A DNA stretch of 64,000 nucleotides from Larix kaempferi (lineage: Eukaryota; Streptophyta; Pinopsida; Pinales; Pinaceae): positions 22,588,501 through 22,652,500 of the forward strand of contig BSBM01000753.1 in NCBI GenBank assembly GCA_027924585.1, given 5' to 3'. The notes under the pieces were generated by a model, which did no database searches, was not told the origin of the DNA, and saw only the letters and a program-made list of their open reading frames with translations. The position numbers were made by a program, and so were the translations under genes. Positions 1 to 12,801 of the stretch are shown in pieces (the first letter of the stretch is position 1; each line of letters starts with the position of its first letter).

Positions 1-1134
1 CTCAACTCAAAAGGAACTTTTAGCTCTTCTAATATATTCCAAACGTTAGTTCTAGGCACTATGTCAAGTTTTTTTCTAAAGTCAACAAATCAACACAAAA
101 TATTGGTTTTATTACTACAACACTCATTTGTAGTAACACCCCATTTTTTACCTTATGTTGTAATTATGTGTGTAATGATGCAATGGTTAGATTGATCTAT
201 ATGGTTTAGGAGACCATGAATATTGTAAATGATCTACATTACATATAATAAAAAAAATTTAATAGTTGCAAGTGAAGGAAGAAGAGATGTGGGGCTATGA
301 TTCCACAAGTGGGGGAAGTGAAAGATGGGGTAAGGGATATGACCCTAGTTGGTGTTAAATCAAGTCCTTAAATGTACTTATCAACCTTGGTTAGGAATTT
401 AACCCAAGGTCCCTAAACCATGTTATGGGGGGTGATTTGATAAAGCAAAGAGAAGAACTTGAATCCCATACTGGTTCATATAAATTACTTGGGAAGCTTG
501 TGTTAATGGGTGTAGTACTTACTTGTGAGAGGAACTTGCCTTGAAACTAAGGTCCCCAGAGTCCCAACATGGAAGCTCCTTGTTTTCCTATGCTAGAGCA
601 CTGGAAGGGAATGGGGATAGACTAAGGGATTGCGATGCAAAGAAGGGGGTTCAATTCCTTATGTTGTGTAGGATGATGGGGGATGAGTGCTAGTGGATTG
701 GGACAACTGCGAAGGTGTTTCCACACCAGAGGGTTACGTGAAATGAGGTTGGGTAGATCATGGTACTTCACCCTTATGGGTTGATGGTCCCATCTCAGGG
801 GTGGCCTCTGTCATACATAATAAGTGTGATAGAGTGCCCATGATTGGGAGGAATGTCCTTCACTTGAAATTAGTTGGAGGACCATTTACCATAAAGATAA
901 GTGTTAAATATGCTTTGAATTCCATGGTTTATATTGCTATCGTGGATTGATTTAATTATTGTTTATGAAAATGCCAATGTGCCTGAACTTAATGGTTAAT
1001 GTATGTATGCATTCATGATAAGAATGCATGCATATTGTAGAATGAATAATTTAGATGAATGATAGCTATATATTTACTTTCCTTTGTTAATTAATTGCAT
1101 AATATGTCAATAGAATTTTAAATAATACATCAAA
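1..1134. other. Intergenic sequence, no gene seen
   Basis: I see no open reading frame, RNA gene or recognisable mobile-element protein in this stretch. It is moderately AT-rich and looks like unique or strongly decayed intergenic DNA. Confidence 0.5.
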
Positions 1135-1290
1135 GATTAAGGGATTATAACTAGAATGACATACCCCATCACCTTAATAGTGTTAAATGGGTGGTCAAGT
1201 ACATGTTACAAAGGCTAGATTAAGGGATTATAACTAGATTGAAGTATCCCATCACCTTAATAGTGTTAAAGGGGTGGTTAGGTATGTTAC
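1135..1290. repeat. Tandem duplication, about 83 bp x 2
   Basis: A block beginning AGATTAAGGGATTATAACTA and running through ATCACCTTAATAGTGTTAAA occurs twice in direct orientation, offset by about 83 bp, with a few substitutions. It is non-coding. Confidence 0.8.
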
Positions 1291-1403
1291 ATTTTCAATG
1301 GTCCTAAGCATAACAAGGTGGTCCACAATTGAATGATAGTTCCTAAATCTGGCCTAGCATTTAGCTATTTTTCGATGACTTTCTAGCCATATGTTGATCT
1401 TCT

Positions 1404-2050
1404 TTTTTAGAATAATTCCACATTTAACCCAGTTATAATAGGGCTAAACATAATGACCCTATAATTAGAGGGATTGGTTTTATCTCCACTTCTAAAAATA
1501 AGAACAATGAAGCCTTGAGTTTGAGGTTTAGGGGAACTCTGCTTGACTGCTAAACTGAAGAGCTTGTGGGTGTGAGGGATGAGGATAGGCCCACAAATAA
1601 TCAATTTTTCTACTTGGTATAATTTGATGTTCTTAGCTTTCCCTTTTATGAGCCGCTTAACCTCGAACTCTATGTTGTTTAAAGAAAAAAAAATCCTCTA
1701 TAGAAATGGTTTGAATGTTTTCCACAACATCAAGGGTTTTGTAAAAAAATTTAAGGTAGGAATTCTAGTCCCTCAAGTGAATCATATTGTTTTCATTAGT
1801 TTTACGAATTAAAATTTGCCTCCAAAATTTCTTAGGATCTAGCTTAGAGAGGTGCAAATGCTTCTCTTGCTTTCTATGTATAATATAGTACATTTTGTTC
1901 CTTTTAATTAGGGTTTTGTACCTTTATAACTTGTTGGATTTTAAGGACTCATTAGAAGCATCCCTACTGATTTTGGTAGAATGTTTGCACTCTTCATCAT
2001 ACCAAGAGCTGGGCATTCTATTTTCCTTTTTATGGAAGATCGAGTACTTT
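1404..2050 (-). pseudogene. Decayed LINE (non-LTR retrotransposon) fragment: linker and start of reverse transcriptase
   Basis: Read on the minus strand, this stretch gives, in order, a WYDEECK motif, a Lys/Arg-rich segment with LSKLDPKKFWRQI, and then QGFIVLIFRSGDKTNPSNYR. These match the usual order in plant LINE ORF2 proteins: the linker after the endonuclease (W-DEEC ... DPKKFW) followed by the first reverse-transcriptase block ((I)VPI-KSGD--DPSNYRGI). Stop codons and frame changes interrupt it. No catalytic YADD block, endonuclease or poly(A) tail was found, so this is a short internal fragment. The family assignment rests on motifs recalled from the LINE family. Confidence 0.75.
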
Positions 2051-2159
2051 TAGTTATTAGAGTTGTCTTGTTATGGGGCTTATGTATTTGACAAAGTCTA
2101 AAGTTTGGGCTAAATGTCTATTGCCAAAGTTGGGTTCATGGTCTTTTAAAATGTCGAAT

Positions 2160-2660
2160 TTTAATATTTAATTGTAAATACCACATATATACTACATAAC
2201 CTATAACATTGTTGCCAAATCCATAAATTTTGAGTAATTCATAAAACCATTACAAATTATTACATTTTAAACTTGAAATACTTCATATCATACTTATTAT
2301 TACTATTCACTAAAAATATGTGTTGATTATCTATTAATCTGAACCATTATTTTATCTATATATATATATATATAATGATTAAAAAATATTAACACATTTA
2401 TATTTATTATAATAATAATAATATTTTAACCATCTATAAATATTTTACTTAACATATAAATGAAAAATTAATTCAGAAAAGTTTACACATACATATACAT
2501 ATATGATGACTTAAAAAAATTATTAATTTATTTTAATAATAATAATCTATTTTTTAATAATCATGAATACTTAACAGCATATTACGAAATGCTAAATAAA
2601 GTCAAATATACAATTGTTTTACTTAAATACTTCATAACCATACCTAACTACAAATCTATT
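2160..2660. other. AT-rich intergenic stretch
   Basis: Very AT-rich DNA with a short TA run near 2356-2376 and many ATTTAATAAT-like words. No coding potential was seen. Confidence 0.5.
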
Positions 2661-2684
2661 TATCAAAAGCCCGCTGAGTATAAC

Positions 2685-2880
2685 TTATTAAGCAAATAAT
2701 CACTTCATACAGGTTAAGCACGTTTTATTAAGCAAATAATCACTTAATGCTCGAGTCCTCTGTCGGCATAGATTTTTGCAACAATAAAACCACTGGTTAA
2801 GCACGTTTTATTAAGCAAATAAGCACCTAATTCCCACGAATGCTCGAGTCCTCTGTCGGCATAGATTCCTGCAATAATAA
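2685..2880. repeat. Direct repeats just beyond the 3' end of the methylesterase gene
   Basis: A block containing GTTAAGCACGTTTTATTAAG and then ATGCTCGAGTCCTCTGTCGG is present twice (about 2716-2784 and 2797-2870), with a partial third copy upstream. On the minus strand the TTTATT words read AATAAA. The copy about 100 bp past the stop codon of the neighbouring gene could serve as its poly(A) signal; that is inference. Confidence 0.7.
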
Positions 2881-2911
2881 GCCACAGCATATGAAGTTTC
2901 TTGAAGTATCT

Positions 2912-5197
2912 TCAGAGAGTTGCAATATGAACGAGGAGATTGCATAGCTGTTGAGGCTGTGAGAAGAACGGAGAATGATCGCTGGCAGGCATTTTGAATA
3001 TCTTCTCAGGGGGATTCTGTGCGATGGTGTATTCCTGATACTCTGGAGGGAATAATCTGTCCTTCATTAACATGATGTAAAATCTTCTGATGCTTCCATA
3101 CATCTCCTTGGACAGCTTCAGAAATTCCACCGAGACTGGATATGGTGTTGGAGTGAGAAGAGACTCTGCAAGGTTCGCATCCTGTGGTGGTATCAACACA
3201 GAGAAACAAAGTATTCAGTAAAAAACAGTGGAGGAGGAAAGAGGAGCTTTTATGGAGGGAAGAGGAGCTTTTATGTTTGTAGAAACAAATACACACCGTG
3301 GGCATACTTGAATTTTTATTATCACACACTCCCACATCACACAGCGATGTTCTGGAATCTAATAGAGAGAAATTCAACACTCAAATACCTCATCAGGGCT
3401 CTCGTTGTAGAGATAGGACTTGACATGGTCAAGAACCAGTGAAGCAGAAGTGGGTAGGTCTGAATCTTCTTTTATATTTAGTACTACTACTCCATTTTCC
3501 ACCAGCCTCGGGAAAGTCTGCACATACCATAGAAATTCATACTCCAAGACAATTCAATTCAACATTCAAAGGGTCTCAGCACCCCAATTAATCTGCATCA
3601 TAACTGCATCCATCTCTTTTAGTAATGAAGTTTCAGGTTTAAAAGAAAGAGAATTCTGCATCACACCTTCGGGTTGGCAGAGCTAAGGAAGCTCTGATTG
3701 TTTCGAGGAGTAAATGCAGCTATAAAGATTGCCTTGGAGATCTTGGTTGGATACATCTCCATCGCATATGATAATGGGCATCCAGCCAAGCTGTGACCTA
3801 CAAGAGTCACCTGCCATACATTGAATTCGAAGACTTCAGAGCCCTTCAAAAGCCATTGATAAAAGCAAGAATCATAACACTGAAAAACCGACGATGAAGA
3901 GCACTGCTTTCCAAAGGCCAATTTATGTATATTAGTAGAAGGTTTTAATTAGTCTTATAATCTACTGAACCAGGTCTGAAAGGTTTTATCTAAGGTCATC
4001 TATCCCAAGGACCCAAACCATCTAGGATGTAAGTACCAACTCTTTTAGCACAAGTTCAGGTCCTGATGGTCTTGAGGTCTTACCTGACCTTGAAGGGTGA
4101 GTTATCTCAACGCAATCAGACAAAATCAGAATGCTATTCAAATTTTGGCTTTGTGATGGTGAGACCTCTTAAAGCACAACTTCTCAATTTTTGAGTGTCC
4201 ACATTCTCTGTGTGCCTTGGCAGGTCCACACGGGTCATTGGGCTCTAGTAACATGGTATGCTTCGATTTGCCTCCTTACTAGCAGGCTCTCCTGCGCTAT
4301 TCAACTGAAATTCTATTCATTATATAACTAAAGGTTCAGCATCTTTTCTTTTACCAACTAAGGAAAAGTGCCTTGAGAGGCCGTTTTGCAATGGGTACTC
4401 CATAAAAATCGATCCATGTTTGAGCCCTGATCTTTGCTAACTCAAAATGGAGAAAGTGAGAACATGGGTACTCCATAAAGATCAATCTATGTTTGAGCCC
4501 TGAGCTTTGCATGGAGAAAAAGAACAAATCCGAGAAAAGCATTCAATGCTGGCCAATTGTTGCCTACTATTCAAACTTCAAAGCCCATAACATAACAGTA
4601 AGGACTCCAAAAGAACAATAAAAAGAAGCATCCAGAAAATTTCCAGTATTCAGAACTTGATTGGGACATTCATAAACCTTTCGTCAGTTTTGCTTCAGTA
4701 GCCATAGAATTATTCTTCTCAAACCTACAAACAACAAGTTAGATTCCAGAGAATCCAAGTACCTTCTCATCATTGCCGAGGTTGCTCATGTATTCTAGCA
4801 ATGGCTCCGCATAGTGTGCAATTGAATTGACTTGATCTGTAGAGGCTGCCCTGTTTATCCCATTGGAGGTGAGATCCAGGGCAGTCACTCTGTGCCCCTG
4901 CTGCTTAAGCAGAGTGACAATTTTATACCAACACCATGCTCCATGCCCAAGTCCATGAATCAACACAAAGTGCTGCTGTCTTCCTTCTCCTTCCTGATCA
5001 ATTTCACCAAGGAAAAACTCATATCACCTGGTCATGGACTCCATTATTGCTTTCCTGCAGATTGGAAGCCAAAAGCAAAGGAACCGAGAAGAGAAAAGGC
5101 TGCTGAAGTTTTGAGATTGGATTACCTGTACATGAGTAGAAACAAGTAGCAACAAGACAACAAGGGAAACCACAGTCGTACACCATTGCTGTGCCAT
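2912..5197 (-). CDS. Methylesterase-like alpha/beta hydrolase (MES/SABP2 family), five exons
   Basis: Predicted serine hydrolase that would remove methyl esters from small plant signals such as methyl salicylate, methyl jasmonate or methyl-IAA; the substrate cannot be read from sequence. Exons on the minus strand: 5197-5126, 4993-4763, 3810-3667, 3517-3389 and 3181-2912. All junctions are GT-AG, all introns are phase 0, and the product is 281 residues. Residues 1-24 form a hydrophobic leader (VVSLVVLLLL core), suggesting entry to the secretory pathway; classic SABP2 (about 260 residues) lacks it. Seen motifs: oxyanion-region HGLGHGAWCW, nucleophile GHSLAG (Ser108), MKDRLFPPEYQ (Asp233) and ASDHSPFF (His261). 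The Asp-to-His spacing of 28 equals that of SABP2. No stop or frameshift breaks it. The start was chosen because it is the first ATG giving a spliceable in-frame leader. It is the only intact host gene in the window. Hydroxynitrile-lyase or polyneuridine-aldehyde-esterase-like roles are possible alternatives within the same fold. Confidence 0.9.
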
Positions 5198-5254
5198 TAT
5201 AACAGTAAACCAGAACGGAGACTGAGGAATCTCTGAGACTTAGATAGGGCATTC

Positions 5255-5308
5255 ACTACATGGGCTAATTAAAGGATCTGTTACTACATGGGCTAATTAA
5301 AGGATCTG
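5255..5308. repeat. 28-bp tandem duplication in the methylesterase upstream region
   Basis: ACTACATGGGCTAATTAAAG followed by GATCTG occurs twice, 28 bp apart, about 60-110 bp upstream of the predicted start codon. It lies in the presumed 5' UTR or proximal promoter. A minus-strand TATATC word near 5373-5379 could be a TATA box, but this is weak. Confidence 0.6.
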
Positions 5309-5310
5309 AT

Positions 5311-6677
5311 TCTGCGATATACCAAAAAAAGGAGACGAGGTCACGGGACAGAGACGGAGAGCACTTTGCCCGATATATCTCTAAATTATTGGAGGATGTA
5401 AAGTCAAGTGGGCCGGCATTAAATCATTGGAGGATGTAAAGTGGCTATGCTCGTTGAATCAGTTGGCACAAATGGAAGAAAGTGCGACCATCCATGGATA
5501 CCAAAAATAACTTAAATATGGCAGAACTGTACTTGGCGGGTCGGCAGAAAAGGCGGACTTAAATAGGGCAGAATTGTATTTGGCCGGGTGAAAGCTAAGC
5601 ATTTAGCAGCAGAGTATTAAATGTGGTAGCTCAATATTTATGGTTAATTAGATTTAAAGATTCTCAAACTGCTTATTCCTTTTGAATTTTAGTTTTGGTT
5701 ATTGAATATAAAACACGATAAACTGCTTTGTTCCTCCTTATTATTCAGTGCATGAATATAGTAATCGGAATCAGGCGTTGTTGACTTTCAATTAGTTTAC
5801 GTATAATAATTTTTTTAATGTGATTAGCCTTATAAATTGTTTTAATTTAAAATAAAGAGTTAATGATATGAAATAGTAATTCTTTAAGATGGCACTATTT
5901 TGGATATCCCCTAATTTATTTATTTTTAAATTATGTACTTTGGATATCCTCTATGTACTTTGGATATCCTCTATCATTTGAGTGCCCCAAAGCAACCAGG
6001 CCGGTCGAGTTATTTAAACATTCACGGGAGTTGTGAACGCAAATAATTAAAAGGGCTTACTTATTGGTCAAGTCAAGGATGAGCGCATCAAATGGTCCTG
6101 CATTATTGTTGCCCTATGCTTTACCAGCTCCGGTCAAGCATCTGATGTTGTATTACATATCCTAGAAGCTATCGGTTAAATAGTTGAGGGAAGGGAGGGA
6201 CTTTATTAAATTGGGCAACTTCGACCCGGAAATACGAAGCCCAATGACCATCGTACAAACTTCGAACGACAGGGAGCTAAGGAAGCAATAAAGTAACGCT
6301 CGCTAAAATAATGCTTGCAAGGACCAGTAGAAGACCAACGCCCCTCACCAAATAAGTAACTAGATATTTTTATTATTATTAATGCTTTTATATATCTGAA
6401 TAAGCTGCTGAACCAACTCTGCCGGATCTACTTCTGCATCCAGCGGATTAAAAGCCTTTGATGACCAATCCTTTTCATTTAAAGATAGAGAAAAAGCACA
6501 AAGGGCGGAGAAAGATGCAAAGGCTACGTGATAGAGTGCCCCAGTTCTAGATGAAAAGGTGAAATTCAGGAAGGACTTTTATTTTAAACCGTGTTTGAAA
6601 CAAGTACTAAATTCTTGGCTAAATTGAATTGGTTAATGTTGAATTCTATATTTTAATGTAAATGGATTGGGCATTTT
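5311..6677. other. Intergenic sequence, no gene seen
   Basis: No coding region is supported. Two small direct duplications are visible: TCATTGGAGGATGTAAAGT near 5388 and 5427, and TATGTACTTTGGATATCCTC near 5934-5975. Confidence 0.5.
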
Positions 6678-7797
6678 CAAATATCTTTATTATTTTTATT
6701 TGACTATGGAAATGTGCAATCTAACTACTTACTAAGATCAACAACAATGGAGTACAGATCGCACTTTATGGAAATGTGCAATCTAACTACTTACTAAGAT
6801 CAACAACAATGGAGTACAGATCGCACTTTAATATGTCAACAATGCAGCCCATTAGAGATGATATATCTCTGCACAGTCAGCACCCACCAAATTTAGTCAT
6901 CATGGGCTCCAAATGCAAGTGAAAGAAACGGAGAGAAGCAAACAACTCTTAGTGTATTTAAATTCTTTTTTTTAATTATATGGCATTTAATTTTTGGGCT
7001 CCATTGCTTCTGTAGTGTGAGTGAATGATAAGTTACAGATTAAGTGTCATGAACAAGTTATTTGTTACTTCTTCTCCATGCTTAGTTGTAATCACCTATT
7101 GTTTATACCTCAGCCACTTGTTTCTTTTTTTAGTTAAATGAGTTGTCTGTCATTACCTGTTATCTATGCATGAGTTACGAGTTATCTATGCATTAGCTAT
7201 GAGTTATTTCCACAGTTGTGCAATTTCAACAAACGTAATTGCCTCTCCTAGATTAAATGCCCTATTTTAAAACTACCTAGATTGCCTAAGATTTGAGCAC
7301 TCCAAATTGCCATTTCAACTATTCTTGCTCTGCCGGATTCCAACACTCCAAATTGCCATTTGAGCTATTCTTACTAGACTACCGGATTTGGACAACTGGA
7401 AGGCGTTTTAGTTAACCCTTATACTGTTTTTTCCGTAGTCCACCCCAAATTCTAAGATATAAACACCTATCCATACCTAACCTGGTTGTTATCACAAAAA
7501 AATTAAAAACATATTCAAATTTGTATGATTGAAATAATCATCCTCCATTTCTTCAAATATCTTTATTATTTTTATTTAACTCTAGAAATGTGCAATCTAA
7601 CTACTTTACTAAGATAAACAACAATGGAGCACTGTAGATCGCATTTTAATATGTCAACGATGCAGCCCACTAGAGATGATATATCCCTGCACAGTCAGCA
7701 CCCACCAAATTTAGTCATCATGGGCTCCAAATGCAATGGGCTCCAAATGCAAGTGAACGAAACGCAGAGAAGCAAACAACTCTTAGATCATTCAAAC
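6678..7797. repeat. Duplicated block (about 6678-6950 and 7553-7797) with an internal 62-bp tandem repeat
   Basis: The block starting CAAATATCTTTATTATTTTT, followed by GAAATGTGCAATCTAACTAC and ending GAAGCAAACAACTCTTA, is present twice about 870 bp apart. In the first copy a 62-bp section (6705-6766 and 6767-6830) is tandemly duplicated; in the second, a stretch around CTCCAAATGCAA and one around AAACGCAGAGAAGC are each doubled. Short ORFs here lie wholly inside the repeat and have no recognisable product. This could be a degraded, unclassified element. Confidence 0.75.
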
Positions 7798-7861
7798 TCG
7801 AAACGCAGAGAAGCAAACAACTCTTAGAGCATTCAAACTCCTTTTTATAATTATAGAGCGT

Positions 7862-8227
7862 CCAATCTTTGGGCTCCATTGCTTCAGTCTGTGGTGTGAG
7901 TGTTTGTTTCAACGTGAAGCTTTTGTGCCAGTATTCCAAACTATGTTTTTCAAAATAAATGTATAATGCAATAAATGTAGTGCTAATTAGCATATTTAAG
8001 TGATTTAATGTGTGGTTTGTGAAATAAGTCATAAGTTAAATGTTATTAAGTACTAATTAGCACAGCCACTTCATTTGTGGCTGGTAAATACGGATAAGGC
8101 ACAAGTTAAGTGTCATGAACAAGTTATTTGTTACTGGTTCTTCATGTTGAGTTGCAATCGCCTATTATTTATACCTCAACTGCTTGTTACTTTTTTTTAG
8201 TTAAATTGGTTGGCTGTCACTACCTGT
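7862..8227. other. Intergenic sequence
   Basis: No gene seen. Parts resemble 7010-7200: both hold the word GTGTCATGAACAAGTTATTT, so the duplication of the preceding block probably extends this far in diverged form. Confidence 0.4.

Positions 8228-8228
<1 letters not shown>

Positions 8229-8276
<48 letters not shown>
8229..8276. repeat. TA dinucleotide microsatellite followed by a poly-T run
   Basis: An uninterrupted TA run of about 32 bp is followed directly by 16 T residues. Confidence 0.95.
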
Positions 8277-8604
8277 AATTGTTTATTTTTAATTTTGAAG
8301 GACGCCCATAAAATTAATCTGAACAATATACTTGTCTTATGTCCTTCAATTTAGGAAAGAAACATAGATAGTAGTCCACCTTAAATTCTAAGATATAAAT
8401 ACCTATCCATATTTAAACTACTAATTATCACTAAAAAAATTAAAAAAATTTAAAAGCATATTCAAATTTATGTGATTCAAACAATCGTCCTCCATTTCCC
8501 ACCAACTTAGAAGTTAACCATGAACAAGTCGCAAGTTCGACACTGAACCCAGCAATAGCTGGCCAACAACGTTAGAAAAGGCGATTTTGCCGGTACTGAG
8601 GATT

Positions 8605-9226
8605 TCAAAACACAGATATTCCTTTCCTACTTACTATAAATATAACTTCCATAACTTTGTTGGGTCGAGGAACATGTACCACTATCCCTGGTTCTTCTGC
8701 CGCTGCTGCCAAAGTTGGAACGAGCTCGGATGCCGACGGCTTGCCAATAGACGACAATTTTTCCAAAATCAGGTAGTCATTGCCATCATACAGAGATTCC
8801 CACAACTCCGCCCAGTCCTTGGAAATCTGCTAACTGTTATCGACAAATCCGTTTTTTAAATCCAAAAAGATCATGTGCCTGTAACAAGTTTTTTTGGAAC
8901 TGTGTCTCTGGGGATTTTCGCCTATATTTTAGGACGATCTAAATTATCGAAATTTCAAAAAATAACTAAAAGGAATAGAAAGGATAGAACTGTGCCTGGC
9001 CGAAAATTTGAGTGACAGTTATCACACGCCATGCACGCTTCTTCCTCGCTTCACTATTACAAGTATTATTGTGCAGAGGGGACGAAGTCGACGGGCTTTC
9101 GTCCAAGGAATATAAGTTGGTGGCAGAATGCTGAATTTTCTCACGGGAAAGAAAAGACACAAACAGAATGTTGAGCACATAATCAGGAAAATTGAATATG
9201 CCGCTGGCTACTCTCAGACCATACAC
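8605..9226 (-). other. Possible exons of an unrecognised gene or gene fragment
   Basis: Two minus-strand open stretches look more coding-like than their surroundings. At 8850-8605 a stretch opens after a possible TTAGCAG acceptor and reads ISKDWAELWESLYDGNDYL onward, through ELVPTLAAAAEEPG. At 9226-8966 another contains SGIFNFPDYVLNILF. Just upstream at about 9276 an ATG opens MDDIATAVLRTP before running out of frame. I do not recognise either piece. No consistent splice linkage joins them, and the second ends in a stop without a clear GT donor. They could be a decayed gene or chance ORFs. Confidence 0.25.
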
Positions 9227-9300
9227 AGCGGCGTCCTAAGCACGGCAGTGGCAATGTCATCCATTCAATATGACGGCCTCCATCCATTTCCAAAATAAAG

Positions 9301-9643
9301 CTTCGGTTTCACGTAAACACGCATCTCACGTGACTGCACTTCATTCTGGCATCATCTAGAGCTCGGCCACATAAGGCTTAACACCAACTTGGGTTACACG
9401 CTACAGAACACGTTATATCTCATGTTGCTGCACTTGTTCTTTTTCATACGTTTCTGAAGAAAAGAACACAACCTTGGGTTTCACGCAAACACGCATTTCA
9501 TGTGGTTGCACTTCATTCTGGCATCATCTAGAGCTCGGCCACATAAGGCTTAACACCAACTTGGGTTTAACGCTCCAGAACACGCATCTCGTGTGGTTGC
9601 ATTTGTTCTGTTTCAAAACGTTTCTAAAGAAAAGAACACCACC
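9301..9643. repeat. Tandem duplication, 172 bp x 2
   Basis: Two direct copies (about 9301-9472 and 9473-9643) share TTCACG-AAACACGCAT, CATCATCTAGAGCTCGGCCA and a 3' part ending AAAGAACAC. Inside each unit, phrases such as GCATCTC(A/G)(C/T)GTG and TTGCACTT recur, suggesting a shorter ancestral repeat. Confidence 0.85.
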
Positions 9644-9659
9644 ACTCACGACTTCATAA

Positions 9660-11055
9660 GTTCATGGTTATAAACTTATAACCGACCATATTGAGTTCGT
9701 GGATGGCAGCACAACGAATGCAATCACAAATTGGTTTCTTGGAATCTACTTAATGGCGTTGAAATTATCCCCACAAATAAGTGCGTGGAACCAACTCGTG
9801 GAACCTATGGCCTCACAGGGTGGCATCATTTTCATAATTTGGCAATATAAAGTTTGTTCAGGCATGATTTTGAAAAAATGGATAGAAATTTAAAAAAAAA
9901 TTGGTCACAAGTGTCAAATATTGAAATTTTAGATGCTTTAAAGGTTTATTTTTATGATATTAAATCCATTTCTATAATCAAAATAGTCATTAAAACACAG
10001 TTAAATTCAGATTTTGCTAAATAAAAAACAATCTATAATCAAATATTTAGACAGCTTCCTTCCTTTATTTCTAAATAAACCAAACTTTAGAACTTATAAA
10101 CAATTTACACTACACAGCATTCTTACTCACCACGAACACCTGATTGATGCTGCCATGCTCGATATAGTCAGCAGCTTGCTTCACAGTTACCAATTTGAGA
10201 ACTATATCAAGAAAGCATGACTTGGCATAGTAAGATAGATGTAGACACATGAACTATGGCCATAGCAAGATACAAGAATCAATCAATATTTCTATCTACT
10301 TTCAATTTTTTCACAAAATTAAAATTAACATAGATTCATCTTAAAAAGAGATCTACTACAAATCAATATATATGGATTTTCAAAATACAAACTCTTCCTC
10401 AACATTTATTTCTAAATGTTTTAACTCTGACACATGCGATGCTCCACTCATCCAAGATGCTACACTCATCCAAGCTCGTGATATGCAAAGACTAAAGCTA
10501 ATGCTAAGGATTAACACCAGCTCGATTACCCCGTTGACAACAACAACGCCCAATCGGAGTGATTCTACATGGGTTTGTGCATCTCTCATCTGTCAAAGCA
10601 TAAATCAACTAAATCCAATGCTCCACTATTCCAAAGAATCTGGAATCTGACACTCATAAAGAGCACTTGTCATAGGAAAGTTCACTGTTTATCCAGTTGT
10701 TGTTCATAACTGTAGGTCCAATGCTATTGTAAATCCACACACTCTGCACCAGCGGCTTGATTCTCCAGCAGCACACTCCAAATTGCAGTATTCATATCAG
10801 CAGTCAGCTACAACCAGTGCACTAACCACAAACTGAATCTTGAACCTGAAGATCTCATCTCACACTGATCATATCAATGCAATGGAAAAATGAGATTAAT
10901 CACGACACCACGCACAAATCATAAGAGTCAAACACTACCACAAGCATAATAATTCAAATCAACTCTCGTTTACACTAATCCTACATCTATTGAGGAATAA
11001 AAATCTGAAATAGTGCCATGTATATTGCTTCTCATAAAAGAATGAGCATATTTTC
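9660..11055. other. Intergenic sequence, no gene seen
   Basis: Only short ORFs without recognisable motifs occur. Two CTCATCCAAGATGCTACA-like words near 10446-10475 form a tiny duplication. Confidence 0.5.
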
Positions 11056-11059
11056 CACT

Positions 11060-11335
11060 TATCTAAATAAATAAAGTTTTGATTAAAGATAGAAATAGTA
11101 ACTTAACACAGTTAGAATGAGTAAAGTTTTGTTTAGAGATAAGGCAGTCACTTAACACAGTAACGTTTAGTGGAGAATCTGCCACATCCTATTAAATCTT
11201 ACCAGATATGATCTAACACTGCTAGAATGAGTAAAGTTTTGTTTAAAGATAAGAAAGTAACTTAAAACACTAGTAACATTTAGTGGAGAATCTCCAACAT
11301 CCATTTAAATCTTACCGGATATAATCTGATCACAT
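11060..11335. repeat. Imperfect tandem repeats of about 110 bp
   Basis: The words GAGTAAAGTTTTGTTTA, AGTAACTTAA and TTTAGTGGAGAATCT recur in the same order at about 11119-11228 and 11229-11335, with a partial copy from about 11067. Non-coding. Confidence 0.75.
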
Positions 11336-11339
11336 TTTT

Positions 11340-12012
11340 ATAATACAAATATAACTTGATATTTTCAACAAGATCCATTTAAATATCTTGTGTTGATGAT
11401 AAACAATGTACATCAATATTGTTTCTTAAAATGACGTGTTGATGATAAACAATATATATCAAAGTTTTTTATATAGTAGCTTCCTATATAGATTTATTTT
11501 CTTATAGTTGGTGATAATAGATGTTATAATTAATTTATTAAATCATAATGGTAAGAGTAGGTTGTATTTATATAGAAATTAATATTGAATTTAAAATTGA
11601 GATATAATATCAAAAATAAAATTGATTAAATGTTTAAATATGTTTATAATTTTAAATATTAACCAAATATTATTATTAAAATTTAATTATTTAAAAATAG
11701 TGAAATTTTAATTAAAATAATTACTTTTAAATTTTAATTTAGGTGAGGAATATCACAATCAATGTTTCCAACTAACTTTGTTGATTTATTATATATTTTT
11801 AAATAACAATAATATTATTTAAATATTCTTTATTACATGTACATTTTTAAAATAAAGAATATTCAAATAATTTTTTTTTCATTTAAAAATATTATTATAT
11901 AAAAAATACACTTTTAAAATGATAAATAATCCTCAAATTATATCATTTACAAATCTTTCAATTATATATATTTTATATACACTTAAATCTATTTCATTAT
12001 TATTAATAAAAA

Positions 12013-12043
<31 letters not shown>

Positions 12044-12640
12044 ATATTTAAATTAAAAATAATTTAATTTTATAATTTTAAAACTTATTTTAATAATTGT
12101 TTTTAATTGATAAACTTTCATTATATATATCTAAAAATATCATAATTTAAATTAAATATAATTTATATAATTATGTCAAAAACATTTAAAATTATTTAAA
12201 TTATATTTCAAAAAGTATTTAAAATATATGTAAAAAAAATCTAATTATTAACTAACAATGCTCTTATCTTTCGCTAAAAATAATCTAATTCCACTTTTCA
12301 CATTTATTCTAGTAATATATATGTATTGCACAAAAGGATAGCCATGAATACAATGATTATATATATAATCATATGTTTCTATTTCCATTTATTATTTTGC
12401 TATTATTTGTATGTACATAACATCTAGCTAATGTATTATGTATGTAAAATTGTTTTTACACTAGATAAAAGAGATGTATAAATATTGTTAGAAAATTATA
12501 ATTTTATTTGATAAAATAATATTAATGAATGATATTTACAAGGTAGAGAATATATAAAAATAAAGTCAATTAATAAATAGATAAATTTATTTTTTATTAT
12601 ATTTTAAATTAATTTGATTTAATAACCTTAGTTGTGGGTG
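11340..12640. other. Extremely AT-rich stretch
   Basis: Composed almost entirely of A and T in words such as AATATTATTT, ATTTAAATTA and TTTTAATTA. No ORF or motif can be supported. It could be a decayed AT-rich element or a matrix-attachment-type region, but nothing in the sequence decides this. Confidence 0.5.
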
Positions 12641-12801
12641 TTAATTTTGAATGGGCCATGGAGGGAGGCACCATGCAAAAACCTGGTCACATGGCCTTAT
12701 CATCTAGAAGCGGATCGTTGCAGGCGTCATCGCTTAGGGGGTGCATTTAAGTTTGAGTCCTTTACCTGGTGTGCCAGGTCTTAAGCGAGCGATTTGGTTA
12801 A

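Noticed and set aside
3006-3380. 124-codon minus-strand ORF overlapping the methylesterase
   Set aside because: It crosses an intron and the last exon out of frame with the hydrolase motifs.
8587-8859. 90-codon plus-strand ORF
   Set aside because: The opposite strand looks more coding-like; no motif supports the plus-strand reading.
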